The notes under the pieces were generated by a model. The model was not told the DNA's origin and searched no databases. It worked only from the letters and a program-made list of their open reading frames with translations. This document shows positions 9,594-17,841 of a stretch of 64,000 nucleotides of DNA, one piece after another (the stretch's first letter is position 1; every line of letters begins with the position of its first letter). The DNA is taken from contig NZ_MJEH01000006.1 in the NCBI RefSeq assembly GCF_001742425.1, forward strand, positions 37,443 to 101,442. Direction: 5' to 3'. The position numbers were made by a program, and so were the translations under genes. This stretch comes from Bacillus solimangrovi (GTDB lineage Bacteria; Bacillota; Bacilli; Bacillales; Bacillaceae_N).

Positions 9594-9626
9594 AAAAAAA
9601 GGTGTCGATAATTCGGCACCTTTTTA
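9594..9626 (+). terminator. Terminator after DUF420 gene
   Basis: GGTGTCGA and TCGGCACC form an 8-bp stem (one G-U) extended by the A and T runs. Confidence 0.85.
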
Positions 9627-9670
9627 ATGTGTATAGATTACAAAAAATAACTTAAATGATAGAATTATCA

Positions 9671-9700
9671 TGTATTTGTATTTGTATTTGTATTTGTATT
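9671..9700 (+). repeat. Hexanucleotide tandem repeat (TGTATT)5
   Basis: Five perfect copies of TGTATT followed by a degenerate sixth (TGTTCT). The repeat lies in the 240-bp gap upstream of the membrane protein at 9833. Confidence 0.9.
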
Positions 9701-9832
9701 TGTTCTTGCAATTTGAAGGGTTAGTAAGCTTTAAACTTTTTTAGTGGTTAATGTTGAAGTAGATTTAAAAAAACAATATGGATATGGTTATAAGATAGTT
9801 GAAGAAATTGATAGTTAAAGAGGGGTATAGTT

Positions 9833-10399
9833 TTGCCAGGGATTAAGAATTCTCATTATACATGCTATTTTCCATTATTATCAATTGTTTTATTGAGTGC
9901 TTCATTTGCAATTAGCACTCAGAATAAGGTGATTGATTCACTTCAAAGCTTAGGTATTCTTCAAGCTTTGATAGAGTTATTTTCTTTCAATAACTTACGA
10001 TTTTTACTCTTTTTTGGAATCATGTTATGTTTTTTCTTTCTTTTAAGCGGATTAAAGATTATCTTTACAACACTAGTACAATTTTCGTGTCTACTCTTTG
10101 CGGATGAGAAACATATTGAGCAAGATAGGCATATGGAAGAAGGCAGGTTTATTTATTTAATAGGCGCTGTTCTTTCAATGGTCGTTTCACAATCGTTACT
10201 TATTGTATGTATGATTTTCTTCGTAACGACTTTTGTTTATTTTGTTTTTCTTGTATATCGAATGATTGAACACTTTACATTGCTTCCATTGATAGGGTTT
10301 ATCTTTGCTAACACATTAAGTTTGTTAATATTTGTATTAGGTGTAGGTTACTTCACTTTGCGGATATACAGGCTCGTGTTAGAGAGTTTGCCAATATAA
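9833..10399 (+). CDS. Unknown polytopic membrane protein
   Basis: I do not recognise this 188-residue protein. It has four to five strongly hydrophobic, phenylalanine-rich segments (about residues 8-28, 56-88, 101-135 and 145-175) and a short charged cytoplasmic loop (ADEKHIEQDRHMEEGR) between the second and third. There is no signal peptidase site and no catalytic motif. The start is TTG after AGAGGGG. It is monocistronic with a strong terminator. A hexanucleotide repeat tract lies 130 bp upstream. Confidence 0.6.
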   Translation: MPGIKNSHYTCYFPLLSIVLLSASFAISTQNKVIDSLQSLGILQALIELFSFNNLRFLLFFGIMLCFFFLLSGLKIIFTTLVQFSCLLFADEKHIEQDRHMEEGRFIYLIGAVLSMVVSQSLLIVCMIFFVTTFVYFVFLVYRMIEHFTLLPLIGFIFANTLSLLIFVLGVGYFTLRIYRLVLESLPI

Positions 10400-10405
10400 T
10401 TTTAC

Positions 10406-10450
10406 AGAAGTCATTCCTTTATATATTAAAAAGGAAATGACTTCTTTCAT
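10406..10450 (+). terminator. Terminator of the 9833 membrane-protein gene
   Basis: AGAAGTCATTCCTTT pairs with AAAGGAAATGACTTCT and is followed by a T-rich tract. Confidence 0.85.
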
Positions 10451-10592
10451 TTTGATATGACTAAAAATGATTCAATAGTGTCTAAAAAATAGACAGTTCC
10501 TTTTTGTAGAAGACTACATAATCTCTTTTCTAATTGGCACAATCTTTGCATATATAAGGATGTGCATCATAAATGAAATAGGGGGAATAAAG

Positions 10593-11360
10593 ATGGAAAT
10601 GAGTAAATGTATTGCTTTTGTAACAGGAGGAGCTTCAGGTCTTGGTGAAGCTACAGTGCGTAACGTTGTTGCTAATGGAGGAAAGGCAATCGTGGCAGAT
10701 TTAGCTGAGGAGAGAGGGAAGGCATTAGAAGCAGAATTGGGTGACCAAGCACTTTTTATTAAAACAGATGTGACAAGTGAAGAAAGTGTCCAATATGCAT
10801 TATCAGAAGCAATCGATAAGTTCGGCATGGTGAATGCAGTTGTAAACTGTGCAGGCATTGCGATAGCACAAAAAGTAATTGGTCGAAAAGGCACACATGG
10901 TTTAGATGCTTTTTCGAAAGTTTTACACGTTAATTTGACAGGTACATTTAATGTAATTCGCTTGGCGGGACATGTGATGCAACAAAATGAGCCGAATAAA
11001 GAAGGTGAGCGTGGTGTTATTGTAAATACCGCATCAGTAGCAGCATATGATGGCCAAATCGGTCAAGCTGCATACAGTGCTTCAAAAGGTGGCATCGTAG
11101 GTATGACTTTGCCAATTGCTCGTGAGTATGCATCATTTGGTGTACGTGTGATGACGATCGCACCTGGTCTATTTCATACGCCAATGTTTGATACATTACC
11201 TGAAGCAGCTAAAGTTGCGCTCGGTGCGATGACACCGTTCCCAAAACGTCTAGGTTATCCACAAGAATATGCACATTTAGTTAAGAGTATTGTCGAAAAT
11301 CCAATGTTAAATGGTGAAGTAATACGCCTTGATGGTGCGATACGGATGCAACCGAAGTAA
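10593..11360 (+). CDS. SDR-family 3-hydroxyacyl-CoA dehydrogenase (HSD10-like)
   Basis: A 255-residue short-chain dehydrogenase. It has the TGGASGLG nucleotide-binding loop at the N-terminus, NCAGIA near residue 88, and the catalytic set S in [10 protein letters not shown] plus YSASK. The sequence after the active site ([23 protein letters not shown]) and the C-terminal [13 protein letters not shown] are typical of type II 3-hydroxyacyl-CoA dehydrogenases acting in fatty or branched-chain acyl-CoA oxidation. It is 8 kb from the acyl-CoA operon and is not part of it. I chose ATG 10593 because GGGGGA at 10581-10586 precedes it; an in-frame ATG at 10560 has no ribosome site. Confidence 0.85.
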   Translation: MEMSKCIAFVTGGASGLGEATVRNVVANGGKAIVADLAEERGKALEAELGDQALFIKTDVTSEESVQYALSEAIDKFGMVNAVVNCAGIAIAQKVIGRKGTHGLDAFSKVLHVNLTGTFNVIRLAGHVMQQNEPNKEGERGVIVNTASVAAYDGQIGQAAYSASKGGIVGMTLPIAREYASFGVRVMTIAPGLFHTPMFDTLPEAAKVALGAMTPFPKRLGYPQEYAHLVKSIVENPMLNGEVIRLDGAIRMQPK

Positions 11361-11444
11361 GATAATGAGTAAGTGTAGACAAATATAGGTGAGAAATATA
11401 ACTATAATGATGCGATTATCTCTATATAGCTAATATTTTACGGT

Positions 11445-11480
11445 AAAAAAGTCGATTCCCCAATGGAAATCGACTTTTTT
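11445..11480 (+). terminator. Terminator after the SDR gene
   Basis: AAAAAAGTCGATT and AATCGACTTTTTT arms around a short CCCCAATGG loop. Confidence 0.88.
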
Positions 11481-11563
11481 ATGTGGACGGATTTGGAACT
11501 AACTGATGCTAATTCATTACTTAGAAATGATTGATGAGAGGTTTATGTTAATTTCGATAGCTG

Positions 11564-11620
11564 TTCTTTATTTTTTCTTTAGTTTTTATTAAATGTTTCT
11601 TTAGAGGGAAATTGTATGAT
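11564..11620 (+). promoter_or_regulatory. Promoter with four 11-bp phased TCT repeats (array A)
   Basis: TTCTTTA at 11564, TTCTTTAG at 11575, TTATTAA at 11586 and TTCTTTAG at 11597 are exactly 11 bp apart. The -10 hexamer TATGAT is at 11615-11620, 17 nt after the last TCT. The same geometry recurs at three other promoters in this island. No gene starts for 420 bp downstream, so this promoter probably serves the two-component operon through a long leader, or a small RNA. Confidence 0.65.
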
Positions 11621-12042
11621 TTTTTGTATGAGGATAGTTTTTTAGATATCCATAGCCTCGATCATGCTGACTCGGGAATAACACCTTTAGAACAAAGTAA
11701 TATTAAGGTTTAATATTAGAAGAATTTCTTTAACAAGAGGATTCATTCTTGAGAAAAATTTATAAAGTTTCATTATCGTTATCTTATATGTTCTTATAAT
11801 GCATTTCCTCATACTTAATGATTGAATTTAAAAAAATTCGAAAAGATAAAAATATAATTACTCTTTTTGTATACTAAAATTTCACAGCTTTTATAATTAT
11901 GATATTTATGTAAAAACTATATGTACTTAGATTGAATAGGTGAATATGCCATTGTTTTAGTGAATCCGCTTGACTGGGCTAATTTCAACTTTGCAAAATT
12001 TCATAGGAAACCAATGTTTTACTGGAAAAGGAGATAGCTATT
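11621..12042 (+). other. AT-rich leader without a recognisable gene
   Basis: This stretch separates array A from the response-regulator gene. All in-frame starts run into stops within about 20 codons. A short TAATATTAA/TTAATATTA hairpin lies at 11698-11718. Positions 11632-11712 read as a coding-like stretch in one frame (HSLDHADSGITPLEQ) without a start, perhaps a remnant. Confidence 0.35.
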
Positions 12043-12735
12043 ATGGAGCATATTCTTGTCGTCGATGACGATAAAGAAATCGTCAATTTAATTCATATTT
12101 ATTTGGAAAATGAAGGGTTTAAGGTTTTTAAAGCATTTAATGGGGAAGAAGCCATTGATATTTTTAAAAAGGAAGAATTTCATTTAATTATTATAGATAA
12201 TATGATGCCTAAAAAAACTGGAATAGAAGTAATTAGAGATCTAAGAGAAAACCATCACATACCAATTCTCATGTTAAGCGCAAAGTCAGAAGATATAGAT
12301 AAAATAACAGGGTTAACAGTGGGTGCAGACGACTATTTGACAAAACCTTTTAACCCTTTAGAATTAGTAGCTCGAGTAAAGACGCTAATGAGACGAGCAT
12401 ATCGATATCAAGATAAAAATATGGCTCAGAATGATGAAGTTATACAAATCAGTGGACTTGAGATAAATAAAAAAGTACATACAGTTAAGGCAAATAACCA
12501 ACTCATTCAATTAACTGCAAAAGAGTTTGAGATTCTATATGTTTTAGCAACAAATCGAGGGAAAGTATTTAGCTCAGAGAATTTGTTTCAAATGGTTTGG
12601 AAAGAGCGATATTACAGTTCGAATAATACTGTAATGGTTCATATGAGTAATCTTCGAGAAAAGTTAGAAAGGGCACTAGGGCATAAGATTATTAAAACGA
12701 TTTGGGGAGTAGGGTATAAAATCGATGATGAATAG
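12043..12735 (+). CDS. OmpR-family response regulator of the secreted-protein island
   Basis: A 230-residue response regulator. The receiver domain (residues 1-115) has the acidic pair VDDD, phosphoacceptor D52 in IIIDNMMP, the S/T position in LMLSAKSED and K in DDYLTKPF. The C-terminal winged helix (about residues 130-230) has LTAKEFEILYVLATNRGKVFS and ends IKTIWGVGYKI. It overlaps the downstream kinase by 11 bp, so they are co-translated. ATG follows AAAGGAGAT. VanR/SpaR-like regulators are the nearest groups I recognise. Nearby promoters carry 11-bp phased direct repeats of the kind such regulators bind. Confidence 0.92.
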   Translation: MEHILVVDDDKEIVNLIHIYLENEGFKVFKAFNGEEAIDIFKKEEFHLIIIDNMMPKKTGIEVIRDLRENHHIPILMLSAKSEDIDKITGLTVGADDYLTKPFNPLELVARVKTLMRRAYRYQDKNMAQNDEVIQISGLEINKKVHTVKANNQLIQLTAKEFEILYVLATNRGKVFSSENLFQMVWKERYYSSNNTVMVHMSNLREKLERALGHKIIKTIWGVGYKIDDE

Positions 12736-13813
12736 ATTAGAGAAGTACTTTGGGGCTCTAAAGTATGTAGTTAGCGCGCTCTTAGCAGTTCTTACTATAT
12801 TTGTACTATTTCAAATTGTAGAGTGGATAATAAACGCACAACCTGAATGGAGATATACTGATATTTTCAAGTACTTAAAGTTTGTTTTAACGACTGAAAG
12901 TATTTCTGTAAGTATAATGATTCTCTTTGTTTTCTATTCATTAATTTTCACAATTATTTATGACAAGTTTCAATTAAATAATATTAGGCTAGCAGTAGAC
13001 AAATTAGCAAAAGAAAATTTTGATGAAGAATTAAATATAAATAGAAATCAGATTATTACTTACATTAATCAAATGAATAAACAGCTTTCAGTTTTGATTG
13101 AAAAAGAGAAAAGTGCGATTAGTTTGAAAAATGAACTAATAAGTAATGTTTCACATGATTTAAGAACACCTTTAACATCAATTATCGGTTATATGGACTT
13201 AATACAGGATAATAAATTTAAGGATGAAGTAGAATTAATGTATTACATTGACATTGCTTATGAGAAGTCACTGAGGTTAAACAGAATGGTGAATGATCTG
13301 TTTGAATTCTCAAAAGTAAGTAATAAAGACATTAAACTTCATTATACTACGTTTAATTTAATTGAGTTATTTCAGCAGCTTGCAACTGAGTATTCTCTTC
13401 CATTAAGACGTTCAAATATGGATTTGGAGATTAATTATCGAGATAAAGAAATGTTGATTACTGCTGATCCAGATAAGCTTATGAGAGTATTTGAGAATTT
13501 GATTTCAAATGCGATTAAGTATGGAAAATCAGGTCATAAAATTGATGTCATAATTGAAAAAGAAGCTGAGTTTTGTACAGTTAAAGTTAAGAATTATGGA
13601 GATAAGATCCCTTCTTATGCACTTCCTTATATTTTTGATAGGTTATTTCGCGTTGAAGAATCTCGTTCAGACAAAACTGGAGGAAGTGGCTTAGGGTTAG
13701 CTATTGCGAAAGGAATTGTAAACTCACATCACGGAGAAATTATCGCTTTTAGTGACGATGTTGAAACAGTGTTCCAAGTAAAATTACCATTAAAAGAGGT
13801 AAGTAATGAATAA
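12725..13813 (+). CDS. Sensor histidine kinase with short extracytoplasmic loop
   Basis: A 362-residue membrane histidine kinase. Two transmembrane helices (about residues 14-38 and 58-78) flank a loop of only about 20 residues, suggesting intramembrane or peptide-contact sensing rather than a bulky periplasmic sensor. The H-box is NVSHDLRTPLTSIIGY with H near residue 144. N-box NLISNAIKYG, G1 and G2 (GGSGLGLAIAKGIV) are intact. It is translationally coupled to the regulator gene. A large hairpin covers its last codons and stop. Confidence 0.92.
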   Translation: MMNRLEKYFGALKYVVSALLAVLTIFVLFQIVEWIINAQPEWRYTDIFKYLKFVLTTESISVSIMILFVFYSLIFTIIYDKFQLNNIRLAVDKLAKENFDEELNINRNQIITYINQMNKQLSVLIEKEKSAISLKNELISNVSHDLRTPLTSIIGYMDLIQDNKFKDEVELMYYIDIAYEKSLRLNRMVNDLFEFSKVSNKDIKLHYTTFNLIELFQQLATEYSLPLRRSNMDLEINYRDKEMLITADPDKLMRVFENLISNAIKYGKSGHKIDVIIEKEAEFCTVKVKNYGDKIPSYALPYIFDRLFRVEESRSDKTGGSGLGLAIAKGIVNSHHGEIIAFSDDVETVFQVKLPLKEVSNE

Positions 13814-13854
13814 TTCCAATCTAATAATAGTGGAATTATCCGATACTTACCTCT
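13795..13854 (+). terminator. Large two-step hairpin at the 3' end of the kinase gene
   Basis: Outer arms AGAGGTAAGTA (13795-13805) and TACTTACCTCT (13844-13854), 11 bp perfect. Inner arms ATAATTCCA (13810-13818) and TGGAATTAT (13831-13839), 9 bp perfect. There is no T-run, so it may be an RNA stabiliser rather than a classic terminator. Confidence 0.55.
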
Positions 13855-13950
13855 AATCTGTCTTATATGATTTGGGTTGTATATCTTCATTAAACATCTC
13901 AAGTTATTTTTTACTTTATCTTTCCACTTTGTTTTATTTTCTTACTTTTC

Positions 13951-14093
13951 AATTGACGCTGAGACTCCCACTTCAAAACTTATGAGAATCAACGAAGTTT
14001 AAGTGGAAGAGGGCCATGATCATACCCCTGTGGTAATTTACCTTATTGGTTCAACTAACCATCAGTGGAGGATGAAAGAAATCTCCCACTGAT
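13951..14093. other. Structured non-coding element (three stem-loops)
   Basis: Three consecutive inverted repeats in 140 bp: CTCCCACTTCAAAACTT (from 13965) with AAGTTTAAGTGGAAG (from 13996); GGTAATTTACC at 14032-14042; and ATCAGTGG-AG (from 14061) with CTCCCACTGAT (to 14093). Its texture differs from the AT-rich flanks. Candidates are a remnant end of an IS200/IS605-type element, a small mobile repeat or a structured RNA. Confidence 0.4.
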
Positions 14094-14122
14094 AAAAGTT
14101 ACACATTATTTGTTGGTTAATA

Positions 14123-14740
14123 CTAGTCGGTTTCAATATTTGGTTCTATTTTACCATATTCTTCTTTTAGTAGCTTTCCTAATTTTTCTGGTTGGTCAAA
14201 TAGATAAACATCGCCTACAACTTTATATGGATGTTGAAATGAAAGGCGTCTGCTTATTTCTATAGCAGAAGTTAATTCTTCACCTGTTAAAGCATCTGAT
14301 ATCTTACCTGTTCTAATATCCCACTCAAGGGTGCCGAGCTTATTTAAATATTCATTTGTTTCTTCGATATGAAAGAACCCTATACCTGTTCTTCCATCAA
14401 TCATTGAATAGTCATAATTATATTGAAGTTCTATAAGAGCAATTTCAAAATCATAGTGTTCAGGATTAGAAATTTTCAATTCTTCCAAATATTTAAGTTT
14501 TTCTTCATTTTTGTTCTTTAATAGTTCATCAATACTTTTAGAATTAGGGGTTCTCAATGCATCTCTTTGTTTCATAATAACTTCAATCATAACTTTAGGA
14601 TCAGAGGCTAAAGCTTCTCTAAGAGCTACTTGTGCTTGATCCCGATCTATTTGATTATCATCTCTACTTACTAGACTAGTGGCTATTCCAATTCCAGAAA
14701 ATAATATCCCAACGGTAAGTACTAAAGGTAATACTTTCAT
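14123..14740 (-). CDS. Secreted protein of unknown family, paralogue of the 17950 gene
   Basis: I do not recognise a named family. The 205-residue protein starts with a signal peptide (MKVLPLVLTVGILFSGIGIA) and has a charged helical region to about residue 100. A conserved core then reads MIDGRTGIGFFHIEETNEYL and, a little later, TGEELTS. The same core (YIDDKTGLGFFYNAETGEYV, then TGEELTS) occurs in the 179-residue protein at 17950, so the two are paralogues; C-termini differ. ATG follows AGAAGGAGAGG. Unlike the 17950 gene, no phased TCT repeats are visible upstream. It lies tail-to-tail with the kinase gene. Confidence 0.65.
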   Translation of the reverse strand: MKVLPLVLTVGILFSGIGIATSLVSRDDNQIDRDQAQVALREALASDPKVMIEVIMKQRDALRTPNSKSIDELLKNKNEEKLKYLEELKISNPEHYDFEIALIELQYNYDYSMIDGRTGIGFFHIEETNEYLNKLGTLEWDIRTGKISDALTGEELTSAIEISRRLSFQHPYKVVGDVYLFDQPEKLGKLLKEEYGKIEPNIETD

Positions 14741-14970
14741 AAGTAATGCCTCTCCTTCTACAGATGAAACAATTTCTTAATGCTTAAATTAATTAAATCA
14801 TTGTTGGATCATTTAAGGACGTAGGTGCATGGTAAACTAGTTCCTATAATAATTCCATATATATAAGTATGTATATTTCTTCAACAGTTACTCTTATAAA
14901 CGTAAAAAGATAATAAGGAAATAAGCACGACTCGAAATTGGGATCACTTACCTTAACGTAGTATTCATAC
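14741..14970. other. Upstream region of the 14123-14740 gene
   Basis: No gene is visible. On the minus strand a possible promoter (TTGAAG near 14884, then TATAT-rich sequence 17 bp on) is weak. No phased repeats meet the pattern found at the other island promoters. Confidence 0.25.
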
Positions 14971-15012
14971 AAAAGATACCCTGTTTAGTATGTGTAGAAT
15001 TGGGTATCTTTT
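14971..15012 (-). terminator. Terminator of the solute-binding lipoprotein gene
   Basis: AAAAGATACCC and GGGTATCTTTT form an 11-bp perfect stem. On the minus strand it is followed by TTTTGTATG. Confidence 0.75.
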
Positions 15013-15094
15013 GTATCTAAATGTCAACTATTTTTCATTCCAATATATTTTTTCGTAAAAACTTTCTACATCATTATCATCAAATGCTAAATGC

Positions 15095-16057
15095 TTATTC
15101 TTCTATATAATCAGCCCAATATGGGTCAATTTTTATTAATAATTCCAATTCTTCTGGAGTCATATCTGATATATCCATAACATAATTGTCGAAAATTTTC
15201 TTGAATATTTTATTTTTCCCCTGTTTATTTCCTTGTCTTAATCCTTCATTTAATTGGTCTAATAATTGAGTGTCTCCCTTTTTAACTGCGATTGATTGAG
15301 TAGGTATAGTCATTCCAGATGTTCCCATAACTTCATCAGTGTATTTATAAGAATCATCGGCTAAGAGTCTTATTTCATAGTCTGCATTTTCAAACATGAT
15401 CGCTCGGACTGCAAATGCATTGAGAAATGACATTTGAGCATTTCCATTTTTAAGATCTAATAATACTTCCTCTTCTGTATCATACAATCGAACCTCTGCT
15501 CCAAAACGTTCTGAAAGGAGTTGAGCTACATCTGCAGCAATACTCCCTTCCTTAACAACAATTACATCCCCTTCTTTTAAATCTTCAATATTATTAATAG
15601 GACTATTTTCTTGTACTGCGGCTTTTATATTCATCGTAGTTAAATACACGTCTGGTGCAGTAAAATCAACCTGTTCTTTTGTCTTATCCGATACAGTTAA
15701 TGATGTTCCAGAAATAGCAATATCGATCTCTCCGTTTTGTAATGAAGGAATGAGGTCGGTAAATACAAGAGGTTTAAATTCAATCATTAATCCTTGATGG
15801 TCAGCAATAGCCTCCATAGTATCTACGTCTATACCGACTAACTCTCCTTCCTCATTTAAATATGCGAATGGTTTGTTCGCTTTCTCTATACCAACGATTA
15901 GTTCATCCTTATTAAGGTTCTCATTGCCTTCGTTTTCTTTTTGATGTTGACTTTGTGATTCACTATTTTCAAAGTTATTGCTTTCTTTTGCTGATTGCGC
16001 ATTGCAGCCTGTTAAAACAAATATAACTGCAAGTGCTAAAAGAAATATACGTTTCAT
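15095..16057 (-). CDS. Orphan family-3 solute-binding lipoprotein (amino-acid type)
   Basis: A 320-residue lipoprotein. The signal peptide ends in lipobox LTGC, then comes an S/E/N/Q-rich linker to about residue 50 and a family-3 periplasmic-binding fold. That fold includes ELVGIDVDTMEAIA, LQNGEIDIAISGTSLT and the hinge segment FLNAFAVRAI. Such proteins deliver polar amino acids to ABC transporters. No permease or ATPase gene is adjacent, so this copy is an orphan and may instead act in sensing. Its promoter has the same TCT repeats as its neighbours, which ties it to the two-component system. Confidence 0.85.
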   Translation of the reverse strand: MKRIFLLALAVIFVLTGCNAQSAKESNNFENSESQSQHQKENEGNENLNKDELIVGIEKANKPFAYLNEEGELVGIDVDTMEAIADHQGLMIEFKPLVFTDLIPSLQNGEIDIAISGTSLTVSDKTKEQVDFTAPDVYLTTMNIKAAVQENSPINNIEDLKEGDVIVVKEGSIAADVAQLLSERFGAEVRLYDTEEEVLLDLKNGNAQMSFLNAFAVRAIMFENADYEIRLLADDSYKYTDEVMGTSGMTIPTQSIAVKKGDTQLLDQLNEGLRQGNKQGKNKIFKKIFDNYVMDISDMTPEELELLIKIDPYWADYIEE

Positions 16058-16094
16058 TTAAATACCTCCAAGAAGTTTATTATCTTCGAGATAA

Positions 16095-16152
16095 ATACTA
16101 CGTTTATTTTCTTAAGAAAATATAAAAAAAATATCAAGATACTATAAAGAAA
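16095..16152 (-). promoter_or_regulatory. Promoter with 11-bp phased TCT repeats (array B)
   Basis: Minus strand: TTTCTTTATAG from 16152, TATCTTGATAT from 16141, a T-rich unit from 16130, TTTCTTAAG from 16119, all 11 bp apart. The -10 TAGTAT occupies 16100-16095, 17 nt after the last TCT. Transcription would start about 30 bp before the lipoprotein ATG. Confidence 0.72.
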
Positions 16153-16324
16153 GAATTTATATGTAGCACTATGCCATCAATCTTCTTATTAATAGTTAAT
16201 ACAAAACAAGCATCAAATCTTTTATCAATTCAACATTTTAAAAGTTTATGTATACGATAGCAACGATGTTTTATACCGTTGCTTTATTAAGACATGAAGT
16301 CATTCTTATTACAAACCTCTTTCA

Positions 16325-16360
16325 TTTCTTTAGTATTTCTTAAGAAAGCTTTAGGTTAAT
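16325..16360 (+). promoter_or_regulatory. Promoter with 11-bp phased TCT repeats (array C)
   Basis: TTTCTTTAG at 16325 and TTTCTTAAG at 16336 are 11 bp apart. GTTAAT at 16355-16360 serves as the -10, 17 nt after the last TCT. It drives the stalk-domain gene at 16423 and is divergent from array B; 170 bp separate the two. An AGCAACG/CGTTGCT hairpin lies between them at 16259-16283. Confidence 0.68.
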
Positions 16361-16422
16361 TTAAAAAATAACGTTAATCAAAGATGTACACTATAGTTAC
16401 TGAAATAAGGAGGGAATTAGTA

Positions 16423-17595
16423 ATGAACAATATTAAAAAACTAGTAAAAAATACAACCTTTACTACTGTTTTAGTAGGAGGAATAATATCAAGCAGTTTG
16501 TTAATTGGAGAGAGTAATGAAGCTGTTAAAGTCTCTGCTGCGGAAAAGGGAATAACAGTCACGATTAATCAAACTAAACAACAATTTGAACAATCTCCAT
16601 TAATGATAAACGGTAGTGTAGTTGTTCCATTAAGAGGTATATTTACTGCTTTGGGTGCTGAAGTAGAATGGGATAGTAAGACGAAAACAGTGTATGCAAA
16701 GAAAGACGAAGAAGACATTAAATTAATTATTGGACAACAGACAGCTAAGGTGAATGGAGCATCAGTTAAACTTTCTCAACCTGGAGAAATTTTTCAAGGT
16801 TCAACATATGTTCCACTTCGATTCGTAAGTGAAGCATTAGGATCTGAAGTGAAATGGAATGGAAGTGCAAAACGAGTAGAGATTGTATCATCTAATTTGC
16901 CTTCAACAAAAACTAATGTAAAGGCAAATACGATTGTAAAGGCAAAAACTTATGATGATTTTGATCAAATTCAATATAAGGATTACAATTTCATTGACTT
17001 GATGACAGATTCACTCGCAGTGATAAACAGCATGGATGTGTCTGACGGTATGAAATTTAAAGTAGAAGGTGATGGTTTCAATGACGAATGGGTAGTAGCA
17101 GATAAAGATTTATATGCTAAATACGGTCCTTATGCATTGAGTTTGGTTGGTGATCCATCAACAGCATCAGAGAGTGAACTAAAACAGGCAAAAATTAAAG
17201 CAGATAAAATAATTGCAGACCAAGACAAATACAACATAGCAGGAGACCCTTGGGTGATGTTATATAGAAAATTGTATTTAACTGATTATAGCATTGACAC
17301 AACAGGAAAAACTTTTGAGGAAGTAGGATTAGAACTTTACGGTGACCTATACTATGCAACTAGATATCAAAATGAAGAATTCCCATCTCGTGGGCAAACT
17401 TATGAAGAAGCAATCGAGAAACTAGCAGCAAATCATTTAAATGGATATAATTCTGTAGAGGAACTTCTTGAAAGCCAAGCTTATTATAGATTAATCGAAG
17501 AAACGAAAAATTTACCTTTTGATGAAAATTGGTTAATAGAGGAAGAAAATTGGTATGTAAAGAAGTATGAAAAATATCTAAAAGAAGATAAGTGA
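16423..17595 (+). CDS. Secreted protein with copper-amine-oxidase-like N-terminal (stalk) domain
   Basis: A 390-residue exported protein. Residues 1-38 are a signal peptide ending near VSAAEKG. Residues about 40-155 are two stalk repeats of the copper amine oxidase N-terminal type: PLMINGSVVVPLRGIFTALG, then GSTYVPLRFVSEALGSEVKW. This domain is a structural and cell-wall-associated module in Firmicutes and does not imply oxidase activity. The remaining 235 residues are acidic, tyrosine-rich and unfamiliar to me. ATG 16423 is chosen over 16384 because AAGGAGGG (16407-16414) precedes it and the signal peptide then starts cleanly. Controlled by array C. Confidence 0.72.
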   Translation: MNNIKKLVKNTTFTTVLVGGIISSSLLIGESNEAVKVSAAEKGITVTINQTKQQFEQSPLMINGSVVVPLRGIFTALGAEVEWDSKTKTVYAKKDEEDIKLIIGQQTAKVNGASVKLSQPGEIFQGSTYVPLRFVSEALGSEVKWNGSAKRVEIVSSNLPSTKTNVKANTIVKAKTYDDFDQIQYKDYNFIDLMTDSLAVINSMDVSDGMKFKVEGDGFNDEWVVADKDLYAKYGPYALSLVGDPSTASESELKQAKIKADKIIADQDKYNIAGDPWVMLYRKLYLTDYSIDTTGKTFEEVGLELYGDLYYATRYQNEEFPSRGQTYEEAIEKLAANHLNGYNSVEELLESQAYYRLIEETKNLPFDENWLIEEENWYVKKYEKYLKEDK

Positions 17596-17608
17596 AGATA
17601 TTGAGTTA

Positions 17609-17660
17609 TTTTGACTTCAGTTCTTTCAAAAGGGTTTTGGCTATTAAGTCAAGACTTTTT
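17609..17660 (+). terminator. Possible terminator after the stalk-domain gene
   Basis: TTGACTT and AAGTCAA arms with a long loop, then GACTTTTTT. The loop is long, so the call is weak. Confidence 0.4.
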
Positions 17661-17841
17661 TGACGTTTTGGAAAAAAATCAAATCGAATAACACAGAATT
17701 AATTTGTGAAGAAGAGTTTGGTTAATCTTCTTACAGTGTGATATGTGGGCGTATTATTATGTGGAAGTTGTAGCTGGTATGATGAATGATTAATATATAT
17801 TGTTTTCTTCTATATTAAATGCATGCCTTTATCGTTAAGGT

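Noticed and set aside
9671..9700. CRISPR array
   Set aside because: It is a contiguous hexamer repeat without spacers.
11769..11815. A fifth TCT repeat array (TTCATTA, TATCTTA, TTCTTAT)
   Set aside because: The units look 11 bp apart, but the TCT cores are only 10 bp apart and no -10 hexamer stands at the 17-nt distance seen in the other four.
11621..12042. Lantibiotic-type precursor peptide gene
   Set aside because: All possible starts end within about 20 codons, without a ribosome site, leader motif or Cys/Ser/Thr-rich core. No lan modification gene is present either.
14741..14960. Phased TCT operator for the 14123-14740 gene
   Set aside because: The minus strand shows TATCTTTTT but no second TCT at N8 and no -10 at the expected distance.
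16259..16283. Terminator between the divergent genes at 16057 and 16423
   Set aside because: AGCAACG/CGTTGCT is a real 7-bp stem, but no gene ends there and the T-run is weak. It might be an operator or a chance palindrome.
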